Shown here piece after piece: positions 30,704 through 39,506 of a DNA stretch of 47,135 nucleotides (the stretch's first letter is position 1; each line of letters starts with the position of its first letter). The position numbers and the translations under genes were made by a program. The notes under the pieces are model-generated. The model was not told the origin of the DNA and ran no database searches. It worked only from the letters and a program-made list of their open reading frames with translations. Origin of the DNA: Selenomonas sp. (GTDB taxonomy: Bacteria; Bacillota; Negativicutes; Selenomonadales; Selenomonadaceae); the NCBI RefSeq assembly GCF_022771645.1, contig NZ_JALFCU010000087.1, forward strand, positions 1-47,135. The letters run 5' to 3'.

Positions 30704-32767
30704 TCAGATATCAAGGTTCCGCACGAGTTTCGCGTTTTCTTCGATGAACTGGCGGCGCGGCTCGACTTTGTCGCCCATGAGGATGGTGAAGAGTTCGTCG
30801 GCTTCTTCGGCGTCTTCCATTTCGACGCGGAGCATGGTGCGGCCCTCGGGATCCATCGTCGTCTCCCAGAGCTGCTCGGGGTTCATCTCGCCGAGGCCTT
30901 TGTAGCGCTGGACGGTGATGCCGTCGCGGCCGACTTCGTCGAGCTTTTTCGCGAGCTCGTCGTCGCTGTAGGTGTACCAGTGCTTCTTACCCTTGCGGAT
31001 CTGGTACAAAGGCGGCTGCGCGATGTAGACGTGGCCGTGCTCGATGAGGGGCTTCATGTAGCGGTAGAGGAACGTGAGGAGCAGCGTGCGGATGTGCGCA
31101 CCGTCGACATCGGCATCCGTCATGATGATGATCTTGCCGTAGCGGCGCTTCGCGAGGTCGAAGTCGTCGCTAATGCCCGTGCCGAACGCCGTGATCATCG
31201 TGCGGATCTCGGCGTTCGCGAAAATCTTGTCGAGGCGGGCTTTTTCGACGTTCAAAATCTTGCCGCGCAGCGGCAGGATCGCCTGGAAGCGGCGGTCGCG
31301 GCCTTGCTTCGCGGAGCCGCCAGCGGAATCGCCCTCGACGAGGTAGATTTCGGCTTGCTCCGGGTCTTTGACGGAGCAGTCGGCGAGCTTGCCGGGGAGG
31401 CTGGAGACCTCGAGCGCGTTCTTGCGGCGCGTGAGCTCGCGGGCCTTGCGCGCGGCTTCGCGGGCGCGCTGCGCCATGGACGCCTTTTCGAGGATGCGCT
31501 TCGTGATGGCGGGGTTTTCCTCGAAATATTCCGTGAGGCCCTCGGTGACGATGGAGTCGACGATGCCGCGCACTTCGCTGTTGCCGAGCTTCGTCTTCGT
31601 CTGGCCTTCGAACTGCGGCTCGCGGATCTTCAGGCTGATGACGGCCGTCAGGCCTTCGCGGACATCGTCGCCCGTGAGGTTGCCGTCCTTGTCTTTCAAA
31701 ACGCCCTGGCGGCGGGCGAAGTCGTTCGCCGCGCGCGTCAGCGCGATCTTGAAGCCGGCGAGGTGCGTGCCGCCTTCCTCGGTGTTGATGTTGTTGACGA
31801 ACGAGTAAATGTTTTCCTGGTAGCTGTCATTGTACTGCAGCGCGATCTCGACGACCGTGTCGTCCTTCGTGCCGTTGAAATAAATCGGCTCGGGGTTGAG
31901 CTTTTCCTTCTTGCGGTTCAAGTGCTCGACGAACGAGCTGATGCCGCCGTCGAAATGGAACGTCTCGCGGCGCTCGGCCTCGCCGCGCAAGTCTGCGAGC
32001 GTGATCGTGATGCCGTGGTTCAAAAACGCGAGCTCGCGCAGGCGGTGCCGGAGCGTCTCAAAGCTGTACTCCGTGACGGTGAAAATCTCTGGGTCGGGGC
32101 AGAAATGGACGCGCGTGCCGGTTTCCTCCGTCTCGCCCGTGACGGTGAGCGGCTTCGCCGTCGCGCCGCGGTGGAAGGAAATCTCGTGGATCTTGCCGTC
32201 GCGCTTGACCTGCACGTCCATGGACGTCGACAGCGCGTTGACGACGGAGACGCCGACGCCGTGCAGGCCGCCCGAGACCTTGTAGCCGTCGCCGCCGAAC
32301 TTGCCGCCGGCGTGGAGGACAGTGAGGACGACCTCGACGGCCGGCTTGCCGCTCTCGTGCATGTCGACCGGGATGCCGCGGCCGTTGTCGACGACGGTGA
32401 TGGAGTTGTCTTTTTCGATCGTCACGTCGATGTGGTCGCAGTAGCCCGCGAGCGCCTCGTCGATGGAGTTGTCGACGACTTCGTAGACGAGGTGATGCAG
32501 GCCGCGCTCCGACGTCGAGCCGATGTACATGCCCGGGCGCTTGCGGACGGCCTCGAGGCCTTCGAGGATCTGGATCTGCTCGGCACCGTAGTCGGCGTCG
32601 ACGGCCGTGACCTCGGCGCTCGACTCGTCCGTGTGGATCGTCACGCCCGTGAGGTCGAGGTCCTTGTCCTCGAGCTCGGGATCGACCGGCGGCACGGCTT
32701 CTGCCGCTGCATCCTGCTTCGCGTCGTCGGCGCCGTCAAACGTCAAATGGAGGGTTTCGTCTGCCAT
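30704..32767 (-). CDS. gyrB: DNA gyrase subunit B
   Basis: This 687-residue type II topoisomerase subunit supplies ATPase activity for negative supercoiling. The GHKL ATP site is complete (DNSIDEALAG, DNGRGIPVD, GGLHGVGVSVVNALS), and the TOPRIM domain shows EGDSAGGSAKQGRDRRFQA, PLRGKILNVEKA and DADVDGAHIRTLL. It ends with ENAKLVRNLDI. An acidic N-terminal extension of about 58 residues precedes the usual start YGAEQIQILEGLEAVRKRPG. TAGGAGA supports the upstream ATG. It is the last gene of the dnaA-dnaN-yaaA-recF-dciA-remB-gyrB run; gyrA is not adjacent. Confidence 0.98.
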   Translation of the reverse strand: MADETLHLTFDGADDAKQDAAAEAVPPVDPELEDKDLDLTGVTIHTDESSAEVTAVDADYGAEQIQILEGLEAVRKRPGMYIGSTSERGLHHLVYEVVDNSIDEALAGYCDHIDVTIEKDNSITVVDNGRGIPVDMHESGKPAVEVVLTVLHAGGKFGGDGYKVSGGLHGVGVSVVNALSTSMDVQVKRDGKIHEISFHRGATAKPLTVTGETEETGTRVHFCPDPEIFTVTEYSFETLRHRLRELAFLNHGITITLADLRGEAERRETFHFDGGISSFVEHLNRKKEKLNPEPIYFNGTKDDTVVEIALQYNDSYQENIYSFVNNINTEEGGTHLAGFKIALTRAANDFARRQGVLKDKDGNLTGDDVREGLTAVISLKIREPQFEGQTKTKLGNSEVRGIVDSIVTEGLTEYFEENPAITKRILEKASMAQRAREAARKARELTRRKNALEVSSLPGKLADCSVKDPEQAEIYLVEGDSAGGSAKQGRDRRFQAILPLRGKILNVEKARLDKIFANAEIRTMITAFGTGISDDFDLAKRRYGKIIIMTDADVDGAHIRTLLLTFLYRYMKPLIEHGHVYIAQPPLYQIRKGKKHWYTYSDDELAKKLDEVGRDGITVQRYKGLGEMNPEQLWETTMDPEGRTMLRVEMEDAEEADELFTILMGDKVEPRRQFIEENAKLVRNLDI

Positions 32768-32785
32768 AAATCTGTATCTCCTATC

Positions 32786-33067
32786 TCACTTGCTGGTGTT
32801 GTTTGCGTTGTTGTGGACAAATCTATAGGAATTGCGGGTGCGCCGCAACAGGGTTGTCGGGGAAATCGCGGACAAATAGATGGCTTCGTCCGTCATCACG
32901 AGCGATTTCGGGGTCTTGCCGGCCGCGACGTCGCGGACATGCCCCGCGGCCTGCTCGTGCTCGAAAAACGCCCGCGCCGCGCCGCCGGGGGCGAAGAGAC
33001 GGTAGTCGTGGATCGCGATGACGTCGCGGGCGCGGACGGAGAGGTTGTGACCGAGATGCAAGAACAT
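32786..33067 (-). CDS. remB: RemB/YaaB-family protein (DUF370-type)
   Basis: This 93-residue protein resembles Bacillus YaaB/RemB, encoded at the same place between recF and gyrB. Shared segments are the start MFLHLGHNLSVRARDVIAIHDY and TPKSLVMTDEAIYLSAISPTTLLRR. The related RemA is a DNA-binding regulator of extracellular matrix genes; the role here is inferred. AGGAG lies seven bases before the ATG. It ends 18 bases before gyrB. A tail of about 17 residues is extra compared with the Bacillus protein. Confidence 0.85.
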   Translation of the reverse strand: MFLHLGHNLSVRARDVIAIHDYRLFAPGGAARAFFEHEQAAGHVRDVAAGKTPKSLVMTDEAIYLSAISPTTLLRRTRNSYRFVHNNANNTSK

Positions 33068-33087
33068 AAATGGACTCCTCGAAATCT

Positions 33088-33110
33088 GGCCCCCTCTCAG
33101 AGGGAGGCTG
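33088..33110. repeat. Partial arm of the composite repeat
   Basis: CCCCCTCTCAGAGGGAGGC, one hairpin of the repeat family, between the dciA-like gene and remB. Confidence 0.65.
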
Positions 33111-33119
33111 AAGTTTGCA

Positions 33120-34049
33120 TTACTTTTTCTTTCCGAGCCCGAGATATTCGTACCGCCGGATCGGCCGCCAGACGGCGGGCTTGGCGAGCTCGCTGCGGAG
33201 ATGCCAGAGCGTGTGGCGGACGACGTCGTCCGTGATCTGCTCGGGCGGGAGGCAGCGGTAGGCCATGGTGAGGGTCTTCGCGGCGAGCGTCTCGGGGTGC
33301 TCGAGGAGGACATCGGCCTCGAGCTCGCGGACGTAGCCCGCGCGGACGGAGTAGAGGAGCTCCGGCGTGGCCTCGGGGATCTCGCGCCGCACTTCGCCGT
33401 AGCGCGCCCACGGGCAGTCGACGAGGTAATGGTGGATGGCGGAGCGGACGGCCTCATCGTGCCGGAGCGCGCACGACGAGCAGCGCTTGCGGCCGGGCTC
33501 ACAGAGGCTGTTGCAGTCCGCGCATTTGTGGTAGCCGAGGGCGAGGCGCAGGCGGTCGAGCTTCGCCTGCTTCAGCGTGATGCGGAAGAGGCTCGCGCGC
33601 AGGTCGTCGTTTTCGACGTGGGCGCATCGCGCGCGGATATCGTCGACTTCTTCGTCGCTGAGGTTGATTTTCGGCAGCGCTTTCGCGTAGTCGACGCCTT
33701 CGTCCGCAGGCTTTGCGGCCAGCCGGACGCGCTCCTTGCCCGAGCGGGCGAAGCGGAGCTCTTTGATGAGCATCCGGCAAGCATACTGGTTGACCCGCTC
33801 GATGATCTGTGTCTGCATGTAGGCGATCTGGTTGCGCCATGACGAGTCGTACGTGTAGAGCCAGAGCGTCTCGCGGAGGATGCGCACGGCCTCGACGTTC
33901 TGCGCGATAGCGGGGCCGACGATGTCCGGCCAGTGGTAGATGACGTTGTTGCAGTAAAAGATGTGCTCGAACGCCGGCCCGAGCTCGTGGATCGTGCGCG
34001 GGAGGATCTTGGAGGTCGGCTCGGGGAAAGGGATCGTCGTGCGGGGCAA
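33120..34049 (-). CDS. DUF721/DciA-like protein with zinc-ribbon extension
   Basis: This protein of about 309 residues has an N-terminal DUF721/DciA domain (about 20-110: FEHIFYCNNVIYHWPDIVGPA, LWLYTYDSSWRNQI), a family linked to loading the replicative helicase in bacteria without DnaC. The C-terminal 200 residues are extra: a charged segment, a four-cysteine ribbon (CADC, then CSSC, about 185-205) and helices. Its place between recF and gyrB is the usual DciA position. The TTG at 34049 is used because GAGGTG lies six bases upstream; a GTG at 34058 is possible. Confidence 0.82.
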   Translation of the reverse strand: MPRTTIPFPEPTSKILPRTIHELGPAFEHIFYCNNVIYHWPDIVGPAIAQNVEAVRILRETLWLYTYDSSWRNQIAYMQTQIIERVNQYACRMLIKELRFARSGKERVRLAAKPADEGVDYAKALPKINLSDEEVDDIRARCAHVENDDLRASLFRITLKQAKLDRLRLALGYHKCADCNSLCEPGRKRCSSCALRHDEAVRSAIHHYLVDCPWARYGEVRREIPEATPELLYSVRAGYVRELEADVLLEHPETLAAKTLTMAYRCLPPEQITDDVVRHTLWHLRSELAKPAVWRPIRRYEYLGLGKKK

Positions 34050-34075
34050 GGAGGTCACCTCGAATCTGTTGCATC

Positions 34076-34330
34076 GGTTGCCGAGCGTGGCAAATGGGGA
34101 AGCCTCTCCCAAGGGGAGAGGGGGACCGCGTTAGCGGTGGAGAGGGTGGCGAAGGTAGGGCGTAACAAATTTCAGGATTGTAAAGGCGAAGGAAAGCAAT
34201 AACTTACAATTATCTTCGACATTACAAGCGTGCGAGTAGCTGATTCCTACCTTCGCCACCCTTTCCGCCTCGCTAACGCTCGGCACCTTCCCCGAAGGGG
34301 AAGGCTGCTGTTTCCGATACGCTCGTAACC
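34076..34330. repeat. Complete composite palindromic repeat
   Basis: Outer end GTTGCCGAGCG, left arm CCTCTCCC-aa-GGGGAGAGG and GGGTGGCGAAGGTAG, core with GGATTGTAAAGGCGAAGG, right arm CTACCTTCGCCACCC and CTTCCCCGAAGGGGAAGG, outer end ATACGCTCGTAAC. It lies between recF and the dciA-like gene. Confidence 0.85.
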
Positions 34331-34362
34331 GTCCGATATACCCAGAAAACAACAAACAATCT

Positions 34363-35541
34363 TCACGCCTGTGTCACCCGTCCCTCTTTCACCCGATATA
34401 CCGTCCCGAAATCCTCTTTCGGGAAATAGGCGGCATCCGTCGCGGTGATGATGGTCTGGATGCGTTCCTCTGCGAGGAAGGCGAGGAGGGCTGTGCGGCG
34501 GTCCGCGTCGAGCTCGCTCATGACGTCATCGAGAAGGAGGACGGGGTACTCGCCCGTCTCCTCGTGGAGGAAGGCGAGCTCGGCGAGCTTCATGGCAAGG
34601 GCGGCCGTGCGCTGCTGGCCTTGCGAGCCGTAGGCGCGGAGGTCGATGCCGGAGACGCGGAGCGCGAGGTCGTCGCGGTGTGGGCCGACGCTCGTGACGC
34701 CGCGCAGGATGTCGAGCGCGCGGCGCGCTTCCAGCTTCTTATTATACCATAGTTCGAGGCGCTCTGTCACTTGTGCGGCGGCCGGAGGCATTTCTTCGGG
34801 ACGTGCGTTTTGTTCGGGCGCATCCGTTTTTTTTGATGTCGTGACGTTTTCTTCGCGCCCGTGGATTTCGTATGCGAGCGCGAGCGTTTCCTTGCTGCCG
34901 GAGATGTCGCGCTGCATCTCGTTCGCGATGGCTTGGAGTTTTTGCACGGCCGCTTGGCGTTTGCGCGTGATCTTCGCGGCGCTCGCGGCGAGCTGTGCGT
35001 CCCACGGCTCAAGAAGCGTTTGCGGCGAATGGTTTTCGCGGATGCGCTTCAATAGCGTGTTGCGCTGTGCGAGCAGGTGGTTGTATGTGAGGAGCTCGTG
35101 GCAGTACGAAGGGCTCGCCTGTGAGATCTCGCTGTCGAGGAAACGGCGCCGGAGCGCGGGCGCGCCTTTGACGAGCGCGAGGTCTTCGGGGGAGAAAAGG
35201 ACGGTCGTGAGGCAGCCGATGAGGTCGCGCGGACGCGTGGGCTGGCCGTTCCGCATGATTTTACGGCGGCCATGGCGCGGCAGGTCGATGTCGATGCGAT
35301 TCATCACGCCGGCACGCGAAAAGGCCAGCTGGACGTGTCCAGCCGGCTGTTCGAAGCGGATGAGATCGTTATCCTGGCGCGTGCGGTGCGAATGGGTGAT
35401 CGAGGCATAGTAGATGGATTCGAGGATGTTCGTCTTTCCTTGCGCGTTCGGGCCGAGAAAGATGTTGAGCGTCGGCGCAAGCGTCAAGGTCAGTTCTTCG
35501 TAATTGCGGAAGTCTTGAAGATGCAGTGATGTGACTTGCAT
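34363..35541 (-). CDS. recF: DNA replication and repair protein RecF
   Basis: This 392-residue SMC-like ATPase helps load RecA at single-strand gaps. Walker A is GPNAQGKTN (about 30-38), the signature region is YGSQGQQRTAALAMKLAE, and Walker B is VLLLDDVMSELD. The helical insert (about 170-260) contains an acidic low-complexity stretch around KKTDAPEQNARPEEMPP that makes the protein about 25 residues longer than usual. It starts three bases after yaaA. Confidence 0.97.
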   Translation of the reverse strand: MQVTSLHLQDFRNYEELTLTLAPTLNIFLGPNAQGKTNILESIYYASITHSHRTRQDNDLIRFEQPAGHVQLAFSRAGVMNRIDIDLPRHGRRKIMRNGQPTRPRDLIGCLTTVLFSPEDLALVKGAPALRRRFLDSEISQASPSYCHELLTYNHLLAQRNTLLKRIRENHSPQTLLEPWDAQLAASAAKITRKRQAAVQKLQAIANEMQRDISGSKETLALAYEIHGREENVTTSKKTDAPEQNARPEEMPPAAAQVTERLELWYNKKLEARRALDILRGVTSVGPHRDDLALRVSGIDLRAYGSQGQQRTAALAMKLAELAFLHEETGEYPVLLLDDVMSELDADRRTALLAFLAEERIQTIITATDAAYFPKEDFGTVYRVKEGRVTQA

Positions 35542-35544
35542 GAT

Positions 35545-35778
35545 TTATTCTTTCGTCACTTGGTAGGTGCCGATGCCTTCGATCTCGATGATGTCGCCGG
35601 GGACGAGTTTGCGGCGACGGGCGGTTTCTAGTTCGCCGTTGCGCTTGATGCGGCGTTCGTCAATGAGGATGCGGGTCTCGCCGCCGGTCGTCGTGATGCC
35701 GGCCCACTTCAGGAGGTTGTCGAGGCGGATGTCGTCGGTGTCAATCGCGAGGGGCTCGGGGGTGTGCTGCTGTTCCAT
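35545..35778 (-). CDS. yaaA: S4-domain RNA-binding protein YaaA
   Basis: This 77-residue protein has an S4 RNA-binding motif (IRLDNLLKWAGITTTGGETR, then IKRNGELETARRRKLVPGD). It is the conserved small gene between dnaN and recF in Firmicutes; its role in ribosome function or replication is not settled. The ATG follows AAAGGA by seven bases; longer frames have no ribosome site. Confidence 0.93.
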   Translation of the reverse strand: MEQQHTPEPLAIDTDDIRLDNLLKWAGITTTGGETRILIDERRIKRNGELETARRRKLVPGDIIEIEGIGTYQVTKE

Positions 35779-35810
35779 GTTCGTGTCCTTTTTTACTTTC
35801 TGTGTTGTGG

Positions 35811-35844
35811 AAAGGCGTTCCAATAAATATTATTGGAACGCCTT
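35811..35844. terminator. Perfect palindrome between dnaN and yaaA
   Basis: AAAGGCGTTCCAATA / TATTGGAACGCCTTT, a 15-bp perfect stem with a four-base loop. On the minus strand a short TTT follows, so it could attenuate transcription from dnaN into yaaA. Confidence 0.75.
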
Positions 35845-35896
35845 TATTTTATTTTTGTCACGGTGAAATCCGCATGTTTGCTGGATTTTCGAAAAC

Positions 35897-37006
35897 TCAG
35901 CGCGTGCGCATCGGCGTGACGACGTACTGGAAGTCCGGGTCGTTCGCGTCGGTGATGAGGACGGGGGCGAGGGGCTTCGTGAGGGCGAACGTGCAGGTGT
36001 CACCCTCGAGGATCTTGAGGGCGTCGACGAGGTACGTCGCGTTGAAGGCGATGTCGATGTCAGGGCCGGCGATGGTGGCGGGGATGTCTTCTTCGGCTTC
36101 GCCGATGTCGGGGTTGCTCGAGGAGATGTGGAGATTGTTGTCACCGAAGTGGAGTTTCATGACGTTGTAGTCGTTCGTGCGGCTGATGAGGAAGACGCGA
36201 TCCATAGCGGCCGAGAGGTCGGCCGTTGTCATGGTGACGGTCGTCAGTGTGTTTTTTGGAATGACGTTCGCGAACGAAGGGAACGCGCCTTCGATGAGAC
36301 GGCTCGTGAAGTAAAGGTTTTCGTACTGGAAGCTGATCTGGTTGAACGAACAGGTGACGGCGACGTTCGTCGGCACGTCGGATGTGAACGTGCGCAGGAG
36401 TTCCTGCAGCGTCTTGCCGGGGACGATGAGCTTCATGGACGTGAGCTCTTCGTCAAAGGTGTAGGTCTTGACGGCGAGGCGATGCGTGTTCGTGCCGGCG
36501 AGCGTGAGCGTTTTGCCGTTGAAGTCGAAGTTGACACCCGTGAAGATCGGACGGCTGTCGTCTGTTGAGCAGGCGAAGACGGTCTTCTTGCAGAGGTTGC
36601 GCAGCACGGTGTCGGGGAGCGTGAACTGGAGATCGCCCGTGATGCGGTGGACGCCGGGGTAGTCGCCAGCATTCATGGAGCGCAACGTGTAGTTGGCGTT
36701 GCCGGACTGGATATGTGCCGTGCGGCTTTTTTCATCAAAGGAAAAACGGATGCGGTCCTCGGGGAGACGGCGCACAACCTCTTGGAGATACCGCCCGGGA
36801 AGGACGATTTGTCCCGGCGTCTCGAGTTCGATCGGAATCTCTTCGATGATGCCGATTTCATAGTCTGTGGCCTGGACTTCGAGTTTTCCTTCTTCCGCTT
36901 TCAAAAAGATGCCGGAGAGGATCGGCGTCTGGGGTTTCGACGAAACGGCCTTGCCGGCCATATTGATGGCTTCCGCGAGTTCTTGTTTCTGACAGGTGAA
37001 TTTCAT
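35897..37006 (-). CDS. dnaN: DNA polymerase III beta subunit (sliding clamp)
   Basis: This 369-residue protein forms the ring that tethers polymerase to DNA. It has the three-fold clamp structure, with recognisable segments MKFTCQKQELAEAINMAGKA, PILSGIFLKAE, YPGVHRI, FACSTDDSRPIFTGVNFD and the C-terminal TYLVDALKILEGD and YVVTPMRTR, which closes the peptide-binding pocket. The start is set by homology; upstream frame extends into the origin region. Confidence 0.97.
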   Translation of the reverse strand: MKFTCQKQELAEAINMAGKAVSSKPQTPILSGIFLKAEEGKLEVQATDYEIGIIEEIPIELETPGQIVLPGRYLQEVVRRLPEDRIRFSFDEKSRTAHIQSGNANYTLRSMNAGDYPGVHRITGDLQFTLPDTVLRNLCKKTVFACSTDDSRPIFTGVNFDFNGKTLTLAGTNTHRLAVKTYTFDEELTSMKLIVPGKTLQELLRTFTSDVPTNVAVTCSFNQISFQYENLYFTSRLIEGAFPSFANVIPKNTLTTVTMTTADLSAAMDRVFLISRTNDYNVMKLHFGDNNLHISSSNPDIGEAEEDIPATIAGPDIDIAFNATYLVDALKILEGDTCTFALTKPLAPVLITDANDPDFQYVVTPMRTR

Positions 37007-37084
37007 TGCGTGCCTCGCTCTCTTTGTTTGATACTTCTCTAGATTTTTAAAAGAAAATAGCCGCCGTAGTAGTAGGGGCTGTGG

Positions 37085-37265
37085 AAACGTGGATAAGTCG
37101 TCGAAAGCCCTTTGGCATCCACAGGGAAGCTGTGGGAAAACCTGTGGAAACAGCGGAGGAATGTGTAGGTAGTTATCCACAGGTTCCACAAGGAAATGCA
37201 CAGCCGATGGTTATCCACAAAAAAATCACAAAATATCCCAACCCACATCCACATCGTTATGCACA
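37085..37265. other. DnaA boxes between dnaA and dnaN (oriC part)
   Basis: Perfect boxes TTATCCACA at 37173-37181 and 37211-37219 and TTATGCACA at 37257-37265, with near-matches at 37088-37097 and TGTGGAAAC copies at 37080 and 37143. The interval between the genes is AT-richer than its surroundings. This is the usual place of one half of a Firmicutes bipartite origin. Confidence 0.85.
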
Positions 37266-37283
37266 GGGGATTCCGGCGGCAGG

Positions 37284-38816
37284 TTACATCTTTTGGATGC
37301 GCTCCATGAGATCGTGGATCGTCTTCTCCAGCTTGTCGTCCGTCTCTTTTTCCTTCTGGATCTTGTCGTACGCGTGCAAGACCGTCGTGTGGTCGCGGCC
37401 GCCGAAAAATTGGCCGATGGCCGGCAGGCTGCTCTCCGTGAGCTCGCGGCAAAGATACATGGCGACCTGGCGCGGGAATGCGATGCTGCGGCTGCGCTTC
37501 TTCGAATGGAGGTCATCGACCGGGATCTGGAAGTAGTTCGCGACGATCTCCTGGATGACCTCGAGCGTGACCTCCTTTTGTCCGCCGTCTGGGAAGAGGT
37601 CCTTGAGCGCCTGCATGGCGAGCTCCGTCGTGACGGGCTGGCGCGTCAGCGACGCGTAGGCGACGACGCGCGTCAGCGCCCCTTCGAGCTCACGGATGTT
37701 CGTGTCGACGCGGTTCGCAATGGAGAACATGACGTCGTTCGGCACGTCGAGATGGTCGACCATGGCTTTTTTGCGCAGGATCGCGATGCGCGTCTCGAGA
37801 TCTGGCGCCTGGATGTCCGTGATGAGGCCCCATTCGAAGCGCGAGCGCAAGCGGTCTTCGAGCTTTTCGACTTCCTTCGGTGGACGGTCGGACGACAGGA
37901 TGATCTGCTTGTTGTCATCGTGCAGCGCGTTGAACGTGTGGAAAAATTCCTCCTGCGTACTCGTCTTGCCCGAAATAAACTGGATGTCGTCGACCATCAG
38001 CACGTCGATCGTGCGGTACTTGTCGCGGAATTTTTCCGGATGGCCGTCGCGGATGGAGTTGATGAGCTCGTTCGTGAATTTTTCGCTCGAGACGTAGAGC
38101 ACGCGCATCTCCGGGTGGTGCTCGAGGATGCGGTGGCCGATGGCGTGCATGAGATGCGTCTTGCCAAGGCCGACGCCGCCGTAGAGGAACAGCGGGTTGT
38201 AGCCGTGGCCTGGATTCTCGGCGACGGAGACGGACGCCGCGTGCGCGAGCTGGTTGCTCTTGCCCGTGACGAACGTGTCGAACGTGTAACGGGGGTTCAG
38301 CGTCGAAGCGTCGCCCGGCGCGATCGGCGACGGCAGGTCCGCCGCGCCCTTGGAGGCGGACGTTTTGCCGTACGTCATATGAGGTGTCGCAGAGACGTCC
38401 GTAAGCATCTCCGCTTCCTCCGAGAGCAGACTCGTCTGCACGGGGCCGCCCTCGTGCACGGCGTCCGGATAGGCGCGCCCCTTCGCGGCGCGCGCAGCCT
38501 TTTGCACCTTGCGCGGCACGGCGCGGTCTTCTGCTGGCTCGTCCTCGCGTGGGACGGACGGGAGATCGAGCGAGATGATCGTGATGTGCGCGCCTTCGCC
38601 GATGGTGTCCTGCGCGGCGGATTCAATGATCGGCAGATACTTGCTGCGGATCCAGTCGCGGATGAAATCGTTCGGCGCGGCGAGCTCCAGCGTGCCGCCG
38701 TCCAGGCGGACAGGCTTCACGGGTGCGAGCCATTTTTCACACGCGGACGACGAAAGCGACTCCTGCACCGTTTCGAGGATGCGGAGCCACGTCGTCATAA
38801 GGTCTTCGTTTGGCAT
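37284..38816 (-). CDS. dnaA: Chromosomal replication initiator DnaA
   Basis: This 510-residue protein binds DnaA boxes and opens the origin. Domain I (about 1-85) starts DLMTTWLRILETVQESLS; domain II is a long variable linker (about 90-175); domain III is the AAA+ ATPase with Walker A GGVGLGKTH and Walker B LMVDDIQF; domain IV is the DNA-binding part with IGQFFGGRDHTTVLHAYDKI. The long linker explains why it exceeds the usual 445-460 residues. AAAGGAAAC precedes the ATG. Confidence 0.98.
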   Translation of the reverse strand: MPNEDLMTTWLRILETVQESLSSSACEKWLAPVKPVRLDGGTLELAAPNDFIRDWIRSKYLPIIESAAQDTIGEGAHITIISLDLPSVPREDEPAEDRAVPRKVQKAARAAKGRAYPDAVHEGGPVQTSLLSEEAEMLTDVSATPHMTYGKTSASKGAADLPSPIAPGDASTLNPRYTFDTFVTGKSNQLAHAASVSVAENPGHGYNPLFLYGGVGLGKTHLMHAIGHRILEHHPEMRVLYVSSEKFTNELINSIRDGHPEKFRDKYRTIDVLMVDDIQFISGKTSTQEEFFHTFNALHDDNKQIILSSDRPPKEVEKLEDRLRSRFEWGLITDIQAPDLETRIAILRKKAMVDHLDVPNDVMFSIANRVDTNIRELEGALTRVVAYASLTRQPVTTELAMQALKDLFPDGGQKEVTLEVIQEIVANYFQIPVDDLHSKKRSRSIAFPRQVAMYLCRELTESSLPAIGQFFGGRDHTTVLHAYDKIQKEKETDDKLEKTIHDLMERIQKM

Positions 38817-38867
38817 AGAGATGGTTTCCTTTCACGTCCCTCTATATATAGAAGGGAAATCTTTTTT

Positions 38868-39154
38868 TCATCCACAAGGGGATAAGTTATCCACAAATTC
38901 ATCCACAGTCTGTGGATAACCGTGCGCCGCCGCAAAAAAACAACGCACAGGAAGCAGCAGAATGCTCCCGGCGTCGCGGTTCGGTGAGAGAAGGCAGAAA
39001 ATGCGGCGGTGGACGAAACTTGTGGAAAAAACAACACATCTGCGGATAATCTTTTCCTATTTTATCAAAAGCAGGCAGAGTTATCAACAGGCAATCGGGG
39101 ATGCGCACGCCTTTTCCACAAGACTTTTCCACAGGAACGAGACGGTTATGCACC
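38868..39154. other. DnaA boxes upstream of dnaA (oriC part)
   Basis: Perfect TTATCCACA at 38887-38895 and its inverse at 38911-38919; one-mismatch boxes at 38868, 38899, 39041 (TGCGGATAA), 39081 (TTATCAACA) and 39146, and TTTTCCACA at 39112 and 39125. AT-rich stretches lie at 39023-39070. The region separates divergent dnaA and rpmH, the canonical origin position. Confidence 0.85.
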
Positions 39155-39173
39155 GTTTTCTGGGGAAAAACGC

Positions 39174-39203
39174 TTGACACGCTGCGCTTTTGTGCCGTAT
39201 AAT
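39174..39203 (+). promoter_or_regulatory. Promoter of the rpmH operon
   Basis: TTGACA, an 18-base spacer, then TATAAT, 73 bases before the rpmH start. Confidence 0.85.
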
Positions 39204-39276
39204 GCGGAATAGCCAACCACGCGCGCAACCGTTCGAGGTGCGCGCTCACAGTACAGATTTCCGGGAGGTGAACGAA

Positions 39277-39411
39277 TTGAAGCAGACGTATCAGCCGAAC
39301 AACCATTGGCGCAAGGCGACGCACGGCTTCCGCGAGCGCATGAAGACGAAAGGCGGCCGCCTCGTCCTGAAGAGAAGACGCCAGCGTGGCCGGAAACGGA
39401 TTTCCGCATAA
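39277..39411 (+). CDS. rpmH: Ribosomal protein bL34
   Basis: This 44-residue protein of the large ribosomal subunit is the standard length and matches throughout (KQTYQPNNHWRKATHGFRER, then MKTKGGRLVLKRRRQRGRK). It starts with TTG after GGGAGGTG. A terminator follows at 39422-39446, which would limit read-through into rnpA and give excess bL34. Confidence 0.97.
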   Translation: MKQTYQPNNHWRKATHGFRERMKTKGGRLVLKRRRQRGRKRISA

Positions 39412-39420
39412 GAATGGTTC

Positions 39421-39446
39421 AGGCCACCAAGTTTGGTGGCCTTTTT
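39421..39446 (+). terminator. Terminator between rpmH and rnpA
   Basis: GGCCACCAA-gt-TTGGTGGCC stem plus TTTTT. Confidence 0.92.
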
Positions 39447-39506
39447 CCATGCTCAGGGGGTAGCTCGGCTGCCCTGAAAAAAAATGTTGCAGGAGGAGCG
39501 GTGCTC

